Source: Xestospongia muta (lineage: Eukaryota > Porifera > Demospongiae > Haplosclerida > Petrosiidae). From it: 64,000 nt of DNA. This document shows positions 1-12,850 of the stretch, one piece after another; the stretch's first letter is position 1, and each line of letters opens with the position of its first letter. The position numbers and the translations under genes were made by a program. The notes beneath the pieces are model-generated. The model was not told the origin of the DNA. It searched no databases and saw only the letters and a list, made by a program, of their open reading frames with translations. The stretch spans positions 6,089,135 through 6,153,134 of the forward strand of contig OY848920.1 of NCBI GenBank assembly GCA_963693285.1. Reading direction: 5' to 3'.

Positions 1-239
1 TATATTTAAGACAGATAAGCTTACTAATCTCTTTAGATCAGCTTATTTAATCAGTTTTCAACATTAATTTTTAATCTTTTTTAACTTTCAAAAAGCTCTA
101 AACACTTTATTTTAGAGTTTAACCTATTTAGACTACTTTATTAGTATATTTAAGAGAGATAAACTTACTAAACTCTTTAGATCAGCTTATTTAACTACAT
201 TTCAGAGTTAATTTCTAATCTTTTTTAACTTTCAAAAAG

Positions 240-261
240 CTCTAAACACCTTATTTTAGAG
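240..261 (+). repeat. Hairpin inside the satellite monomer (representative copy)
   Basis: In the second monomer the arms CTCTAAA (240-246) and TTTAGAG (255-261) are perfect reverse complements around an 8-nt loop. A G-T pair and A-T pairs could extend the stem outward by about three pairs. The same arms occur in most monomers of the array. Variant monomers with CACCAATCTCTTTAGTTTAGAG-like sequence lose the left arm, so the structure is not strictly maintained. Confidence 0.8.
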
Positions 262-3200
262 TTTTAACCTGTTTAGACTACTTTATTAGTATATTTAAGA
301 CAGATAAACTTACTAAACTCTTTAGATCAGCTTATTTAACCAGTTTTCACAGTTAATTTCTAATCTTTTTTAACTTTCAAAAAGCTCTAAACTCTTTATT
401 TTAGAGTTTTAACCTATTTAGACTACTTTATTAGTATATTTAAGAGAGATAAACTTACTAAACTCTTTAGATCAGCTTATTTAACCAGTTTTCACAGTTA
501 ATTTCTAATTTTTTTAACTTTCAAAAAGCTCTAAACTCTTTATTGACAGTTTTAAACTATTTAGACTACTTTATTAGTATATTTAAGACAGATAAACTTA
601 CTAAACTCTTTAGATCAGCCTATTTAACCAGTTTTCACAGTTAATTTTTAATCTTTTTTAACATTCTCATAGCTCTAAACACTTTATTTTAGAGTTTTAA
701 CCTATTTAGACTACTTTGTTAGTATATTTTAGAGAGATACACTTACTAATCTCTTTAGATCAGCTTATTTAACCAGTTTTCACAGTTAATTTCTAATCTT
801 TTTTAACTTTCAAAAAGCTCTAAACTCTTTATTTTAGAGTTTTAACCTATTTAGACTACTTTATTAGTATATTTAAGACAGATAAACTTACTAAACTCTT
901 TATATCAGCTTATTTAACCCGTTCTCACAGTTAATTTCTAATTTTTCTAACTTTCAAAAAGCTCTAAACTCTTGATTTTAGAGTTTTAACCTATTTAGAC
1001 TACTTTATTACGATATTTAAGAGAGATAAACTTACTAAACTCTTTTGATCAGCTTATTTAACCAGTTTTCACAGTTAATTTCTAATTTTTTTTAACTTTC
1101 AAAAAGCTCTAAACTCTTTATTTTAGAGTTTTAACCTATTTAGACTACTTTGTTAGTATACTTTAGAGAGATAAACTTACTAAACTCTTTAGATCAGCCT
1201 TTTTAACCAGTTTTCACAGTTAATTTCTAATCTTTTTTAACTTTCAAAAAGCTCTAAACTCTTTATTTTAGAGTTTTAACCTATTTAGACTACTTTATTA
1301 GTATATTTAAGAGAGATAAACTTACTAAACTCTTTAGATCAGCTTATTTAACCAGTTTTCACAGTTAATTTCTAATTTTTTTTTAACTTTCAAAAAGCGC
1401 TAAAAACTTTATTTTAGAGTTTTAACCTATTTAGACTACTTTATTAGAATATTTAAGACAGATAATCTGACTAATCACTAAAGATAAGCTTATTTAACCA
1501 GTTTTCACAGTTAATTTCTAATCTTTTTTAACTTTCAAAAAGCTCTAAACACTTTATTTTAGAGTTTTAACCTATTTAGACTATTTTATTAGTATATTTA
1601 AGACAGATAACCTTACTAAACTCTTTAGATCAGCTTATTTAACCAGTTTTCACAGTTAATTTCTTATCTTTTTTAACTTTCAAAAAGCTCTAAAGACTTT
1701 ATTTTAGAGTTTTAACCTTTTTAGACTACTTTATTAGTATATTTAAGACAGATAAACTTACTAAACTCTTTAGATTAGCTTATTTAACCAGTGTTCACAC
1801 TTAATTTCTAATCTTTTTTTACTTTCAAAAAGCTCTAAACTCTTTATTTTAGAGTTTTAACCTATTTAGACTACTTTATTACTATATTTAAGAGAGATAA
1901 ACTTAATAAACTCTTTAGATCAGCTTATTTAACCAGTTTTCACAGTTAATTTCTAATTTTTTTTAACTTTCAAAAAGCTCTAAACTCTTTATTTTAGAGT
2001 TTTAACCTATTTAGACTACTTTATTGTATATTTAAGAGAGATAAACTTACTAAACTCTTTAGATCAGCTTATTTAACCAGTTTTCACAGTTAATTTCTAA
2101 TCTTTTTTAACTTTCAAAGAGCTCTAAACTCTTTATTTTAGAGTTTTAACCTATTTACAATACTTTATTAGTATATTTAAGACAGATAAACTTACCAAAC
2201 TCTTTAGATCTGCTTAAATAACCAGTTTCACAGTTAATTTTTAATCTTTTTAAACTTTCAAAAAGCTCAAAACTCTATATTTTAGAGTTTTAAACTATTT
2301 AGACTACTTTATTAGTATATTTAAGAGAGATAAACTTACTAAACTCTTTAGATCAGCTTATTTAACCAGTTTTCATAGTTAATTTCTAATTTTTTTAACT
2401 TTCAAAAAGCTCTAAACTCTTTATTGAGAGTTTTAAACTATTTAGACTACTTTATTAGTATATTTAAGACAGATAAACTTACTAAACTCTTTAGATCAGC
2501 TTTTTTAACCAGTTTTCACAGTTAATTTCTAATCTTTTTTCACTTTCAAAAAGCTCTAAACACTTTATTTTAGAGTTTTAAACTATTTAGACTACTTTAT
2601 TAGTATATTTAAGAGAGATAAACTTACTAAACTCTTTAGATCAGCTTATTTAACCAGTTTTCACAGTTAATTTCTAATCTTTTTTAACTTTCAAACAGCT
2701 CTAAACACTTTATTTTAGAGTTTTAACCTATTTAGACTACTTTATTAGTATATTTAAGACAGATAAACTTACTAAACTCTTTAGATCAGCTTTTTAACCA
2801 GTTTTCACACTTAATTTCTAATCTTTTTTAACTTTCAAAAAGCTCTAAACTCTTTATTTTTGAGTTTTAACCTATTTAGACTACTTTATTAGTATATTTA
2901 AGAGAGATAAACTTACTAAACTCTTTAGATCAACTTATTTAACCAGTTTTCACAGTTAATTTCTAATCTTTTTTAACTTTCAAAAAGCTATAAACTCTTT
3001 ATTTTAGAGTTTTAACCTATTTAGACTACTATATTAGTATATTTAAGAGAGATAAACTTACTAAACTCTTTAGATCAGCTTATTTAACCAGTTTTCACAG
3101 TTAATTTCTAATTTTTTTTAACTTTGAAAAAGCTCTAAACACTTTATTTTAGAGTTTTAACCTATTTAGACTACTTTATTAGTATATTTAAGACAGATAA

Positions 3201-4530
3201 ACTTACTAATCACTAAAGATCAGCTTATTTAACCAGTTTTCACAGTTAATTTCTAATCTTTTTTAACTTTCAAAAAGCTCTAAACACTTTATTTTAGAGT
3301 TTTAACCTATTTAGACGACTTTATTAGTATATTTAAGAGAGATAAACTTACTAAACTCTTTAGATCAGCTTATTTAACCAGTTTTCACAGTTAATTTCTA
3401 ATCTTTATTAACTTTCAAAAAGGTCTAAACACTTTATTTTAGAGTTTTAACCTATTTAGACTACTTTATTAGTATATTTTAGAGAGATAAACTTACTAAA
3501 CTCTTTAGATCAGCTTATTTAACCAGTTTTCACATTTAATTTCTAATCTTTTTACCTTTTAAACAGCTCTAAACTCTTTATTTTAGAGTTTTAACCTATT
3601 TACACTAATTTATTAGTATATTTAGAGAGGTAAACTACTAAACTCTTTAGATCAGCTTATTTAACTAGTTTTCACAGTTAATTTCTAATTTTTTTTAACT
3701 TTCAAAAAGCTCTAAACACTTTATTTTAGAGTTTTAACCTATTTAGACTACTTCATTAGTATATTTAAGACAGATAAACTTACTAATCACTAAAGATCAG
3801 CTTATTTAACCAGTTTTCACAGTTAATTTCTAATCTTTTTAACTTTCAAAAAGCTCTAAACTCTTTATTTTAGAGTTTTAACCTATTTACACTACTTTAT
3901 TAGTATATTTAAGACAGATAAAGTTACTAAACTCTTTAGATCAGCTTATTTAACCAGTTTTCACAGTTAATTTCTAATCTTTTTTAACTTTCAAAAAGCT
4001 CTAAACTCTTTATTTTAGAGTTTTAACCTATTTAGACTACTTTATTGTATATTTAAGAGAGATAAACTTACTAAACTCTTTAGATCAGCTTATTTAACCA
4101 GTTTTCACAGTTAATTTCTAATCTTTTTTAACTTTCAAAAAGCTCTAAACACTTTATTTTAGAGTTTTAACCTATTTAGACTACTTTATTAGTTTATTTT
4201 AGAGAGATAAACTTACTAAACTCTTTAGATCAGCTTATTTAACCAGTTTTCACAGTTAATTTCTAATCTTTTTTAACTTTCAAAAAGCTCTAAACTCTTT
4301 ATTTTAGAGTTTTAACCTATTTAGACTACTTTATTAGTATATTTAAGAGAGATAAACTTACTAAACTCTTTAGATCAGCTTATTTAACCAGTTTTCACAG
4401 TTAATTTCTAATCTTTTTTAACTTTTAAAAAGCTCTAAACTCTTTATTTTAGAGTTTTAACCTATTTAGACTACTTTATTAGTATATTTAAGAGAGATAA
4501 ACTTACTAAACTCTTTAGATCAGCTTATTT

Positions 4531-7500
4531 AACCAGCTTTCACAGTTAATTTCTAATCTTTTTTAACTTTCAAAAAACTCAAACACTTTATTTTAGAGTT
4601 TTAACCTATTTAGTCTACTTTATTAGTATATTTAAGAGAGATAAACTTACTAAACTCTTTAGATCAGCTTATTTAACCAGTTTTCACAGTTAATTTCTAA
4701 TAATTTTTAACTTTCAAAAAGCTCTAAACACTTTATTTTAGAGATTTAACCTATTTAGACTACTTTATTAGTATATTTAAGACAGATAAACTTACTAATC
4801 ACTAAAGATCAGCTTATTTAACCAGTTTTCTCAGTTAATTTCTAATCTTTTTAACTTTCAAACAGCTCTAAACTCTTTATTTTAGAGTTTTAACCTATTT
4901 AGACTACTTTATTAGTATATTTAAGAGAGATAAACTTACTAAACTCTTTAGATCAGCTTATTTAACCAGTTTTCACAGTTAATTTCTAATTATTTTTAAG
5001 TTTCAAAAAGCTCTAAACACTTTAATTTAGAGTTTTAACCTATTTAGACTACTTTATTAGTATATTTAAGACAGATAAACTTACTAATCACTAAGGGATC
5101 AGCTTATTTAACCAGTTTTCACAGTTAATTTCTAATCTTTTTAACTTTTAAAAAGCTCTAAACTCTTTATTTTAGAGTTTTAACCTATTTAGACTACTTT
5201 ATTAGTATATTTAAGACAGATAAACTTACTAAACTCTTTAGATCAGCTTATTTAACCAGTTTTCACAGTTAATTTCTAATCTTTTTTAACTTTCAAACTG
5301 CTCTAAACACTTTATTTTAATGTTTTAACCTATTTAGACTACTTTATTAGTATATTTAAGAGAAATAAACTTACTAAACTCTTTAGATCAGCTTATTTAA
5401 CCAGTTTTCACAGTTAATTTCTAATCTTTTTTAACTTTCAAAAAGCTCTAAACACTTTATTTTAGAGTTTTAACCTATTTAGACTACTTCATTAGAATAT
5501 TTAATACAGATAAACTTACTAATCATTAAAGATCAGCTTATTTAACCAGTTTTCACAGTTAATTTCTAATCTTTTTAACTTTCAAAAAGCTCTAAACACT
5601 TTATTTTAGAGTTTTAACCTATTTAGACTACTTTATTAGTATATTTAAGGGAGATAAACTTACTATACTATTTAGATCAGCTTATTTAACCAGTTTTCAC
5701 AGTTAATTTCTAATCTTTTAAAACTTTGAAAAAGCTCTAAACTCTTTATTTTAGAGTTTTAACCTATTTAGACTACTTTATTAGTATATTTAAGACAGAT
5801 AAACTTACTAAACTCTTTAAATCAGGTTATTTAACCAGTTTTCACAGTTAATTTCTAATCTTTTTTAACTTTCAAACAGCTCTAAACTCTTTATTTTAGA
5901 GTTTTAACCTATTTAGACTACTTTGTTAGTATATTTAAGACAGATAAACTTACTAAACTCTTTAGATCAGCTTATTTAACCAGTTTTCACAGTTAATTTC
6001 TAACCTTTATAACTTTCAAACAGCTCTAAACTCTTTATTTTAGAGTTTTAACCTATTTAGACTACTTTATTAGTATATTTAAGAGAGATAAACTTACTAA
6101 ACTCTTTAGATCAGCTTATTTTACCAGTTTTCACAGTTAATTTCCAATCTTTTTTGACTTTAAAAAAGCTCTAAACACTTTATTTTAGAGTTTTAACCTA
6201 TTTAGACTACTTTATTAGTATATTTAAGACAGATAAACTTACTAAACTCTTTAGATCAGCTTATTTAACCAGTTTTCACATTTAATTTCTAATCTTTTTT
6301 AACATACAAAAAGCTCTAACCTCTTTATTTTAGAGTTTTAACCTATTTAGACTACTTTATTAGTATATTTAAGAGAGATAAACTTACTAAACTCTTTAGA
6401 TCAGCTTATTTAACCAGTTTTCACAGTTAATTTCTAATCTTTTTTAACTTTGAAACAGCTCTAAACTCTTTATTTTAGAATTTTAACCTATTTAGACTAC
6501 TTTATTAGTATATTTAAGAGAGATAAACTTACTAAACTCTTTAGATCAGCTTATTTAACCAGTTTTCACAGTTAATTTCTAATGTTTTTAACTTTCAAAA
6601 AGCTCTAAACACTTTATTTTAGAGTTTTAACCTATTTAGAGTACTTTATTAGTATATTTTAGAGAGATATACTCACTAAACTCTTTAGATCAGCTTATTT
6701 AACCAGTTTGCACAGTTAATTTCTAATCTTTTTTAACTTTCAAAAAGCTCTAAACTCTTTATTTTAGAATTTTAACCTATTTAGACCACTTTATTAGTAT
6801 ATTTAAGAGAGATAAACTTACTAAACTCTTTAGATCTGCATATTTAACCAGTTTTCACAGTTAATTTCTAATTTTTTTTACTTTCAAAAAGCTCTAAACA
6901 CTTAATTTTAGAGTTTTAACCTATTTAGACTACTATATTAGTATATTTTAGATAGATAAAATTACTAAACTCTTCAGATCAGCTTATTTAACGAGTTGTA
7001 ACAGTTAATTTCTAATTTTTTTTTAATTTTCAAACAGCTCTAAACTCTTTATTTTAGAGTTTTAACCTATTTAGACTACGTTATTAGTATATTTAAAACA
7101 GATAAACTTACTAAACTCTTTAGATCAGCTTATTTAACCAGTTATCACAGTTAATTTCTAATCTTTTTTAACTTTCAAAAAGCTCTAAACTCTTTATTTT
7201 AGAGTTTTAACCTATTTAGACGACTTTATTAGTATATTTAAGAGAGATAAACTTACTAAACTCTTTAGATCAGCTTATTTAACCAGTTTTCAAAGTTAAT
7301 TTCTAATTTTTTTAACTTTCAAAAAGCTCTAAACACTTTATTTTAGAGGTTTAACCTATTTAGACTACTTTGTTAGTATATTGTAGAGAGATAAACTTAC
7401 TAAACTCTTTAGATCAGCTTTTTTAACCAGTTTTCACAGTTAATTTCTAATCTTTTTTAACTTTCAAAAAGCTCTAAACACTTTATTTTAGAGTTTTAAC

Positions 7501-10500
7501 CTATTTAGACTACTTTATTAGTATATTTAACAAAGATAAACATACTAAACTCTTTAGATCAGCTTATTTAAACAGTTTTCACCGTTAATTTCTAATCTTT
7601 TTTAACTTTCAAAAAGCTCTAAACACTTTATTTTAGAGGTTTAACCTATTTAGACTACTTTATTAGTATATTTTAGAGAGATAAACTTACTAAACTCTTT
7701 AGATCAGCTTTTTTAACCAGTTTTCACAGTTAATTTCTAATCTTTTTTAACTTTGAAAAAGCTCTAAACTCTTTATTTTAGAGTTTTAACCTATTTAGAC
7801 TACTTTATTAGTATATTTAACACAGATAAACATACTAAACTCTTTAGATCTGCTTATTTAACCAGTTTTCACAGTTAATTTGTAATTTTTTTTAACTTTC
7901 AAAAAGCTCTAAACACTTTATTTTAGAGTTTTAACCTATTTACACTACTTCATTAGAATATTTAAGACAGATAAACTTACTAATCAATAAAGATCAGCTT
8001 ATTTAACCAGTTTTCACAGTTAATTTCTAATCTTTTTAACTTTCAAAAAGCTCTAAACACTTTATTTTAGAGTTTTAACCTATTTAGTCTACTTTATTAG
8101 TATTTTTAAGAGAAATAAACTTACTAAACTCTTTAGATCAGCTTATTTAACCAGTTTTCACAGTTAATTTCTAATCTTTTTTAACATTCAAAAACTCTAA
8201 ACACTTTTTTTTAGAGTTTTAACCTATTTAGACTACTTTGTTAGTATATTTTAGAGAGATAAACTTACTAAACTCTTTAGATCAGCTTATTTAACCAGTT
8301 TTCTCAGTTAATTTCTAATCTTTTTTAACTTTCAAAAAGCTCTAAACTCTTTATTTTAGAGTTTTAACCTATTTAGACTACTTTATTAGTATATTTAAGA
8401 GAGATAAACTTACTAAACTCTTTAGATCAGCTTATTTAACCAGTTTTCACCATTAATTTATAATCTTTTTTAACTGTTAAAAAGCTCTAAACTCTTTATT
8501 TTAGAGTTTTAACCTATTTAGACTACTTTATTAGTATATTTAAGACAGATAAACTTACTAAACTCTTTAGATCAGCTTATTTAACCAGTTTTCACCATTG
8601 ATTTCTAATCTTTTTTAACTTTCAAAAAGCTCTAAACTCTTTATTTTAGAGTTTTAACCTACTTAGACGACTTTATTAGTATATTTAAAAGAGATAAACT
8701 TACTAAACTCTTTAGATCAGCTTATTTAACCAGTTTTCACAGTTAATTTCTAATCTTTTTTAACTTTCAAAAAGCTCTAAACTCTTTATTTTAGAGTTTT
8801 AACCTATTTTGACTACTTTATTAGTATATTTAAGAGAGATAAACTTACTAAACTCTTTAGATCAGCTTATTTAACCAGCTTTCACAGTTAATTTCTAATC
8901 TTTTTTAACTTTCAAAAAACTCAAACACTTTATTTTAGAGTTTTAACCTATTTAGACTACTTTATTAGTATATTTAAGAGAGATAAACTTACTAAACTCT
9001 TTAGATCAGCTTATTTAACCAGTTTTCACAGTTAATTTCTAATCTTTTTAACTTTCAAAAAGCTCCAAACTCTTTATTTTAGAGTTTTAACCTATTTAGA
9101 CTACTTCATTAGTATATTTAAGACAGATAAACTTACTAATCACTAAGGGATCAGCTTATTTAACCAGTTTTCTCAGTTAATTTCTAATCTTTTTAACTTT
9201 TAAAAAGCTCTAAACTCTTTATTTTAGAGTTTTAACCTATTTAGACTACTTTATTAGTATATTTAAGACAGATAAACTTACTAAACTCTTTAGATCAGCT
9301 ATTTAACCAGTTTTCACAGTTAATTTCTAATCTTTTTTAACTTTCAAACTGTTCTAAACACTTTATTTTAATGTTTTAACCTATTTAGACTACTTTATTA
9401 GTATATTTAAGAGAAATAAACTTACTAAACTCTTTAGATCAGCTTATTTAACCAGTTTTCACAGTTAATTTCTAATCTTTTTTAACTTTCAAAAAGCTCT
9501 AAACACTTTATTTTAGAGTTTTAACCTATTTAGACTACTTCATTAGAATATTTAATACAGATAAACTTACTAATCATTAAAGATCAGCTTATTTAACCAG
9601 TTTTCACAGTTAATTTCTAATCTTTTTAACTTTCAAAAAGCTCTAAACACTTTATTTTAGAGTTTTAACCTATTTAGACTACTTTATTAGTATATTTAAG
9701 GGAGATAAACTTACTATACTATTTAGATCAGCTTATTTAACCAGTTTTCACAGTTAATTTCTAATCTTTTTAAACTTTGAAAAAGCTCTAAACTCTTTAT
9801 TTTAGAGTTTTAACCTATTTAGACTACTTTATTAGTCTATTTAAGACAGATAAACTTACTAAACTCTTTAAATCAGGTTATTTAACCAGTTTTCACAGTT
9901 AATTTCTAATCTTTTTTAACTTTCAAACATCTCTAACCTCTTTATTTTAGAGTTTTAACCTATTTAGACTACTTTGTTAGTATATTTAAGACAGATAAAC
10001 TTACTAAACTCTTTAGATCAGCTTATTTAACCAGTTTTCACAGTTAATTTCTAATCTTTTCTAACTTTCAAACAGCTCTAAACTCTTTATTTTAGAGTTT
10101 TAACCTATTTAGACTACTTTATTAGTATATTTAAGAGAGATAAACTTACTAAACTCTTTAGATCAGCTTATTTTACCAGTTTTCACAGTTAATTTCCAAT
10201 CTTTTTTGACTTTAAAAAAGCTCTAAACACTTTATTTTAGAGTTTTAACCTATTTAGACTACTTTATTAGTATATTTAAGACAGATAAACTTACTAAACT
10301 CTTTAGATCAGCTTATTTAACCAGTTTTCACATTTAATTTCTAATCTTTTTTAACATACAAAAAGCTCTAACCTCTTTATTTTAGAGTTTTAACCTATTT
10401 AGACTACTTTATTAGTATATTTAAGAGAGATAAACTTACTAAACTCTTTAGATCAGCTTATTTAACCAGTTTTCACAGTTAATTTCTAATCTTTTTTAAC

Positions 10501-12850
10501 TTTGAAACAGCTCTAAACTCTTAATTTTAGAGTTTTAACCTATTTAGACTACTTTATTAGTATATTTAAGAGAGATAAACTTACTAAACTCTTTAGATCA
10601 GCTTATTTAACCAGTTTTCACAGTTAATTTTTAATGTTTTTAACTTTCAAAAAGCTCTAAACTCTTTATTTTAGAGTTTTAACCTATTTAGAGTACTTTA
10701 TTAGTATATTTTAGAGAGATATACTCACTAAACTCTTTAGATCAGCTTATTTAACCTTTTTGCACAGTTAATTTCTAATCTTTTTTAACTTTCAAAAAGC
10801 TCTAAACTCTTTATTTTAGAATTTTAACCTATTTAGACTACTTTATTAGTATATTTAAGAGAGATAAACTTACTAAACTCTTTAGATCTGCATATTTAAC
10901 CAGTTTTCACAGTTAATTTCTAATTTTTTTTAACTTTCAAAAAGGTCTAAACACTTAATTTTAGAGTTTTAACCTATTTAGACTACTATATTAGTATATT
11001 TTAGATAGATAAAATTACTAAACTCTTCAGATCAGCTTATTTAACGAGTTGTAACAGTTAATTTCTAATTTTTTTTTAATTTTCAAACAGCTCTAAACTC
11101 TTTATTTTAGAGTTTTAACCTATTTAGACTACGTTATTAGTATATTTAAAACAGATAAACTTACTAAACTCTTTAGATCAGCTGATTTAACCAGTTATCA
11201 CAGTTAATTTCTAATCTTTTTTAACTTTCAAAAAGCTCTAAACTCTTTATTTTAGAGTTTTAACCTATTTAGACGACTTTATTAGTATATTTAAGAGAGA
11301 TAAACTTACTAAACTCTTTAGATCAGCTTATTTAACCAGTTTTCACAGTTAATTTCTAATCTTTTTTAACTTTCAAAAAGCTCTAAACTCTTTATTTTAG
11401 AGGTTTAACCTATTTAGACTACTTTGTTAGTATATTGTAGAGAGATAAACTTACTAAACTCTTTAGATCAGCTTTTTTAACCAGTTTTCACAGTTAATTT
11501 TAATCTTTTTTAACTTTCAAAAAGCTCTAAACACTTTATTTTAGAGTTTTAACCTATTTAGACTACTTTATTAGTATATTTAACAAAGATAAACATACTA
11601 AACTCTTTAGATCAGCTTATTTAACCAGTTTTCACCGTTAATTTCTAATCTTTTTTAACTTTCAAAAAGCTCTAAACACTTTATTTTAGAGGTTTAACCT
11701 ATTTAGACTACTTTATTAGTATATTTTAGAGAGATAAACTTACTAAACTCTTTAGATCAGCTTTTTTAACCATTTTTCACAGTTAATTTCTAATCTTTTT
11801 TAACTTTCAAAAAGCTCTAAACTCTTTATTTTAGAGTTTTAACCTATTTAGACTACTTTATTAGTATATTTAACACAGATAAACATACTAAACTCTTTAG
11901 ATCAGCTTATTTAACCAGTTTTCACAGTTAATTTGTAATTTTTTTAACTTTCAAAAAGCTCTAAACACTTTATTTTAGAGTTTTAACCTATTTAGACTAC
12001 TTCATTAGAATATTTAAGACAGATAAACTTACTAATCAATAAAGATCAGCTTATTTAACCAGTTTTCACAGTTAATTTCTAATCTTTTTAACTTTCAAAA
12101 AGCTCTAAACACTTTATTTTAGAGTTTTAACCTATTTAGACTACTTTATTAGTATTTTTAAGAGAGATAAACTTACTAAACTCTTTAGATCAGCTTATTT
12201 AACCAGTTTTCACAGTTAATTTCTAATCTTTTTTAACATTCAAAAACTCTAAACACTTTTTTTTAGAGTTTTAACCTATTTAGACTACTTTGTTAGTATA
12301 TTTTAGAGAGATAAACTTACTAAACTCTTTAGATCAGCTTATTTAACCAGTTTTCACAGTTAATTTCTAATCTTTTTTAACTTTCAAAAAGCTCTAAACT
12401 CTTTATTTTAGAGTTTTAACCTATTTAGACTACTTTATTAGTATATTTAAGAGAGATAAACTTACTAAACTCTTTAGATCAGCTTATTTAACCAGTTTTC
12501 ACCATTAATTTATAATCTTTTTTAACTGTTAAAAAGCTCTAAACTCTTTATTTTAGAGTTTTAACCTATTTAGACTACTTTATTAGTATATTTAAGACAG
12601 ATAAACTTACTAAACTCTTTAGATCAGCTTATTTAACCAGTTTTCACCATTGATTTCTAATCTTTTTTAACTTTCAAAAAGCTCTAAACTCTTTATTTTA
12701 GAGTTTTAACCTACTTAGACTACTTTATTAGTATATTTAAAAGAGATAAACTTACTAAACTCTTTAGATCAGCTTATTTAACCAGTTTTCACAGTTAATT
12801 TCTAATCTTTTTTAACTTTCAAAAAGCTCTAAACACTTTATTTTAGAGGT
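4531..12850 (+). repeat. Tandem block duplication in the satellite (unit ~4.05-4.34 kb, 28-30 monomers)
   Basis: Private variants recur in order in two adjacent blocks. AACCAGCTTT occurs at 4531 and 8873 (offset 4342). The CTAAGGGATC variant is at 5091 and 9143, the AAGGGAGATAAAC variant at 5641 and 9692, TAACAAAGAT at 7528 and 11581, and ACTTAGAC at 8661 and 12713 (offsets 4051-4053). The drop from 4342 to 4052 means the second block lacks two monomers between about 4580 and 5090 of the first. Parts of the same series recur again near 13160-15400 with rearranged spacing. Confidence 0.88.
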
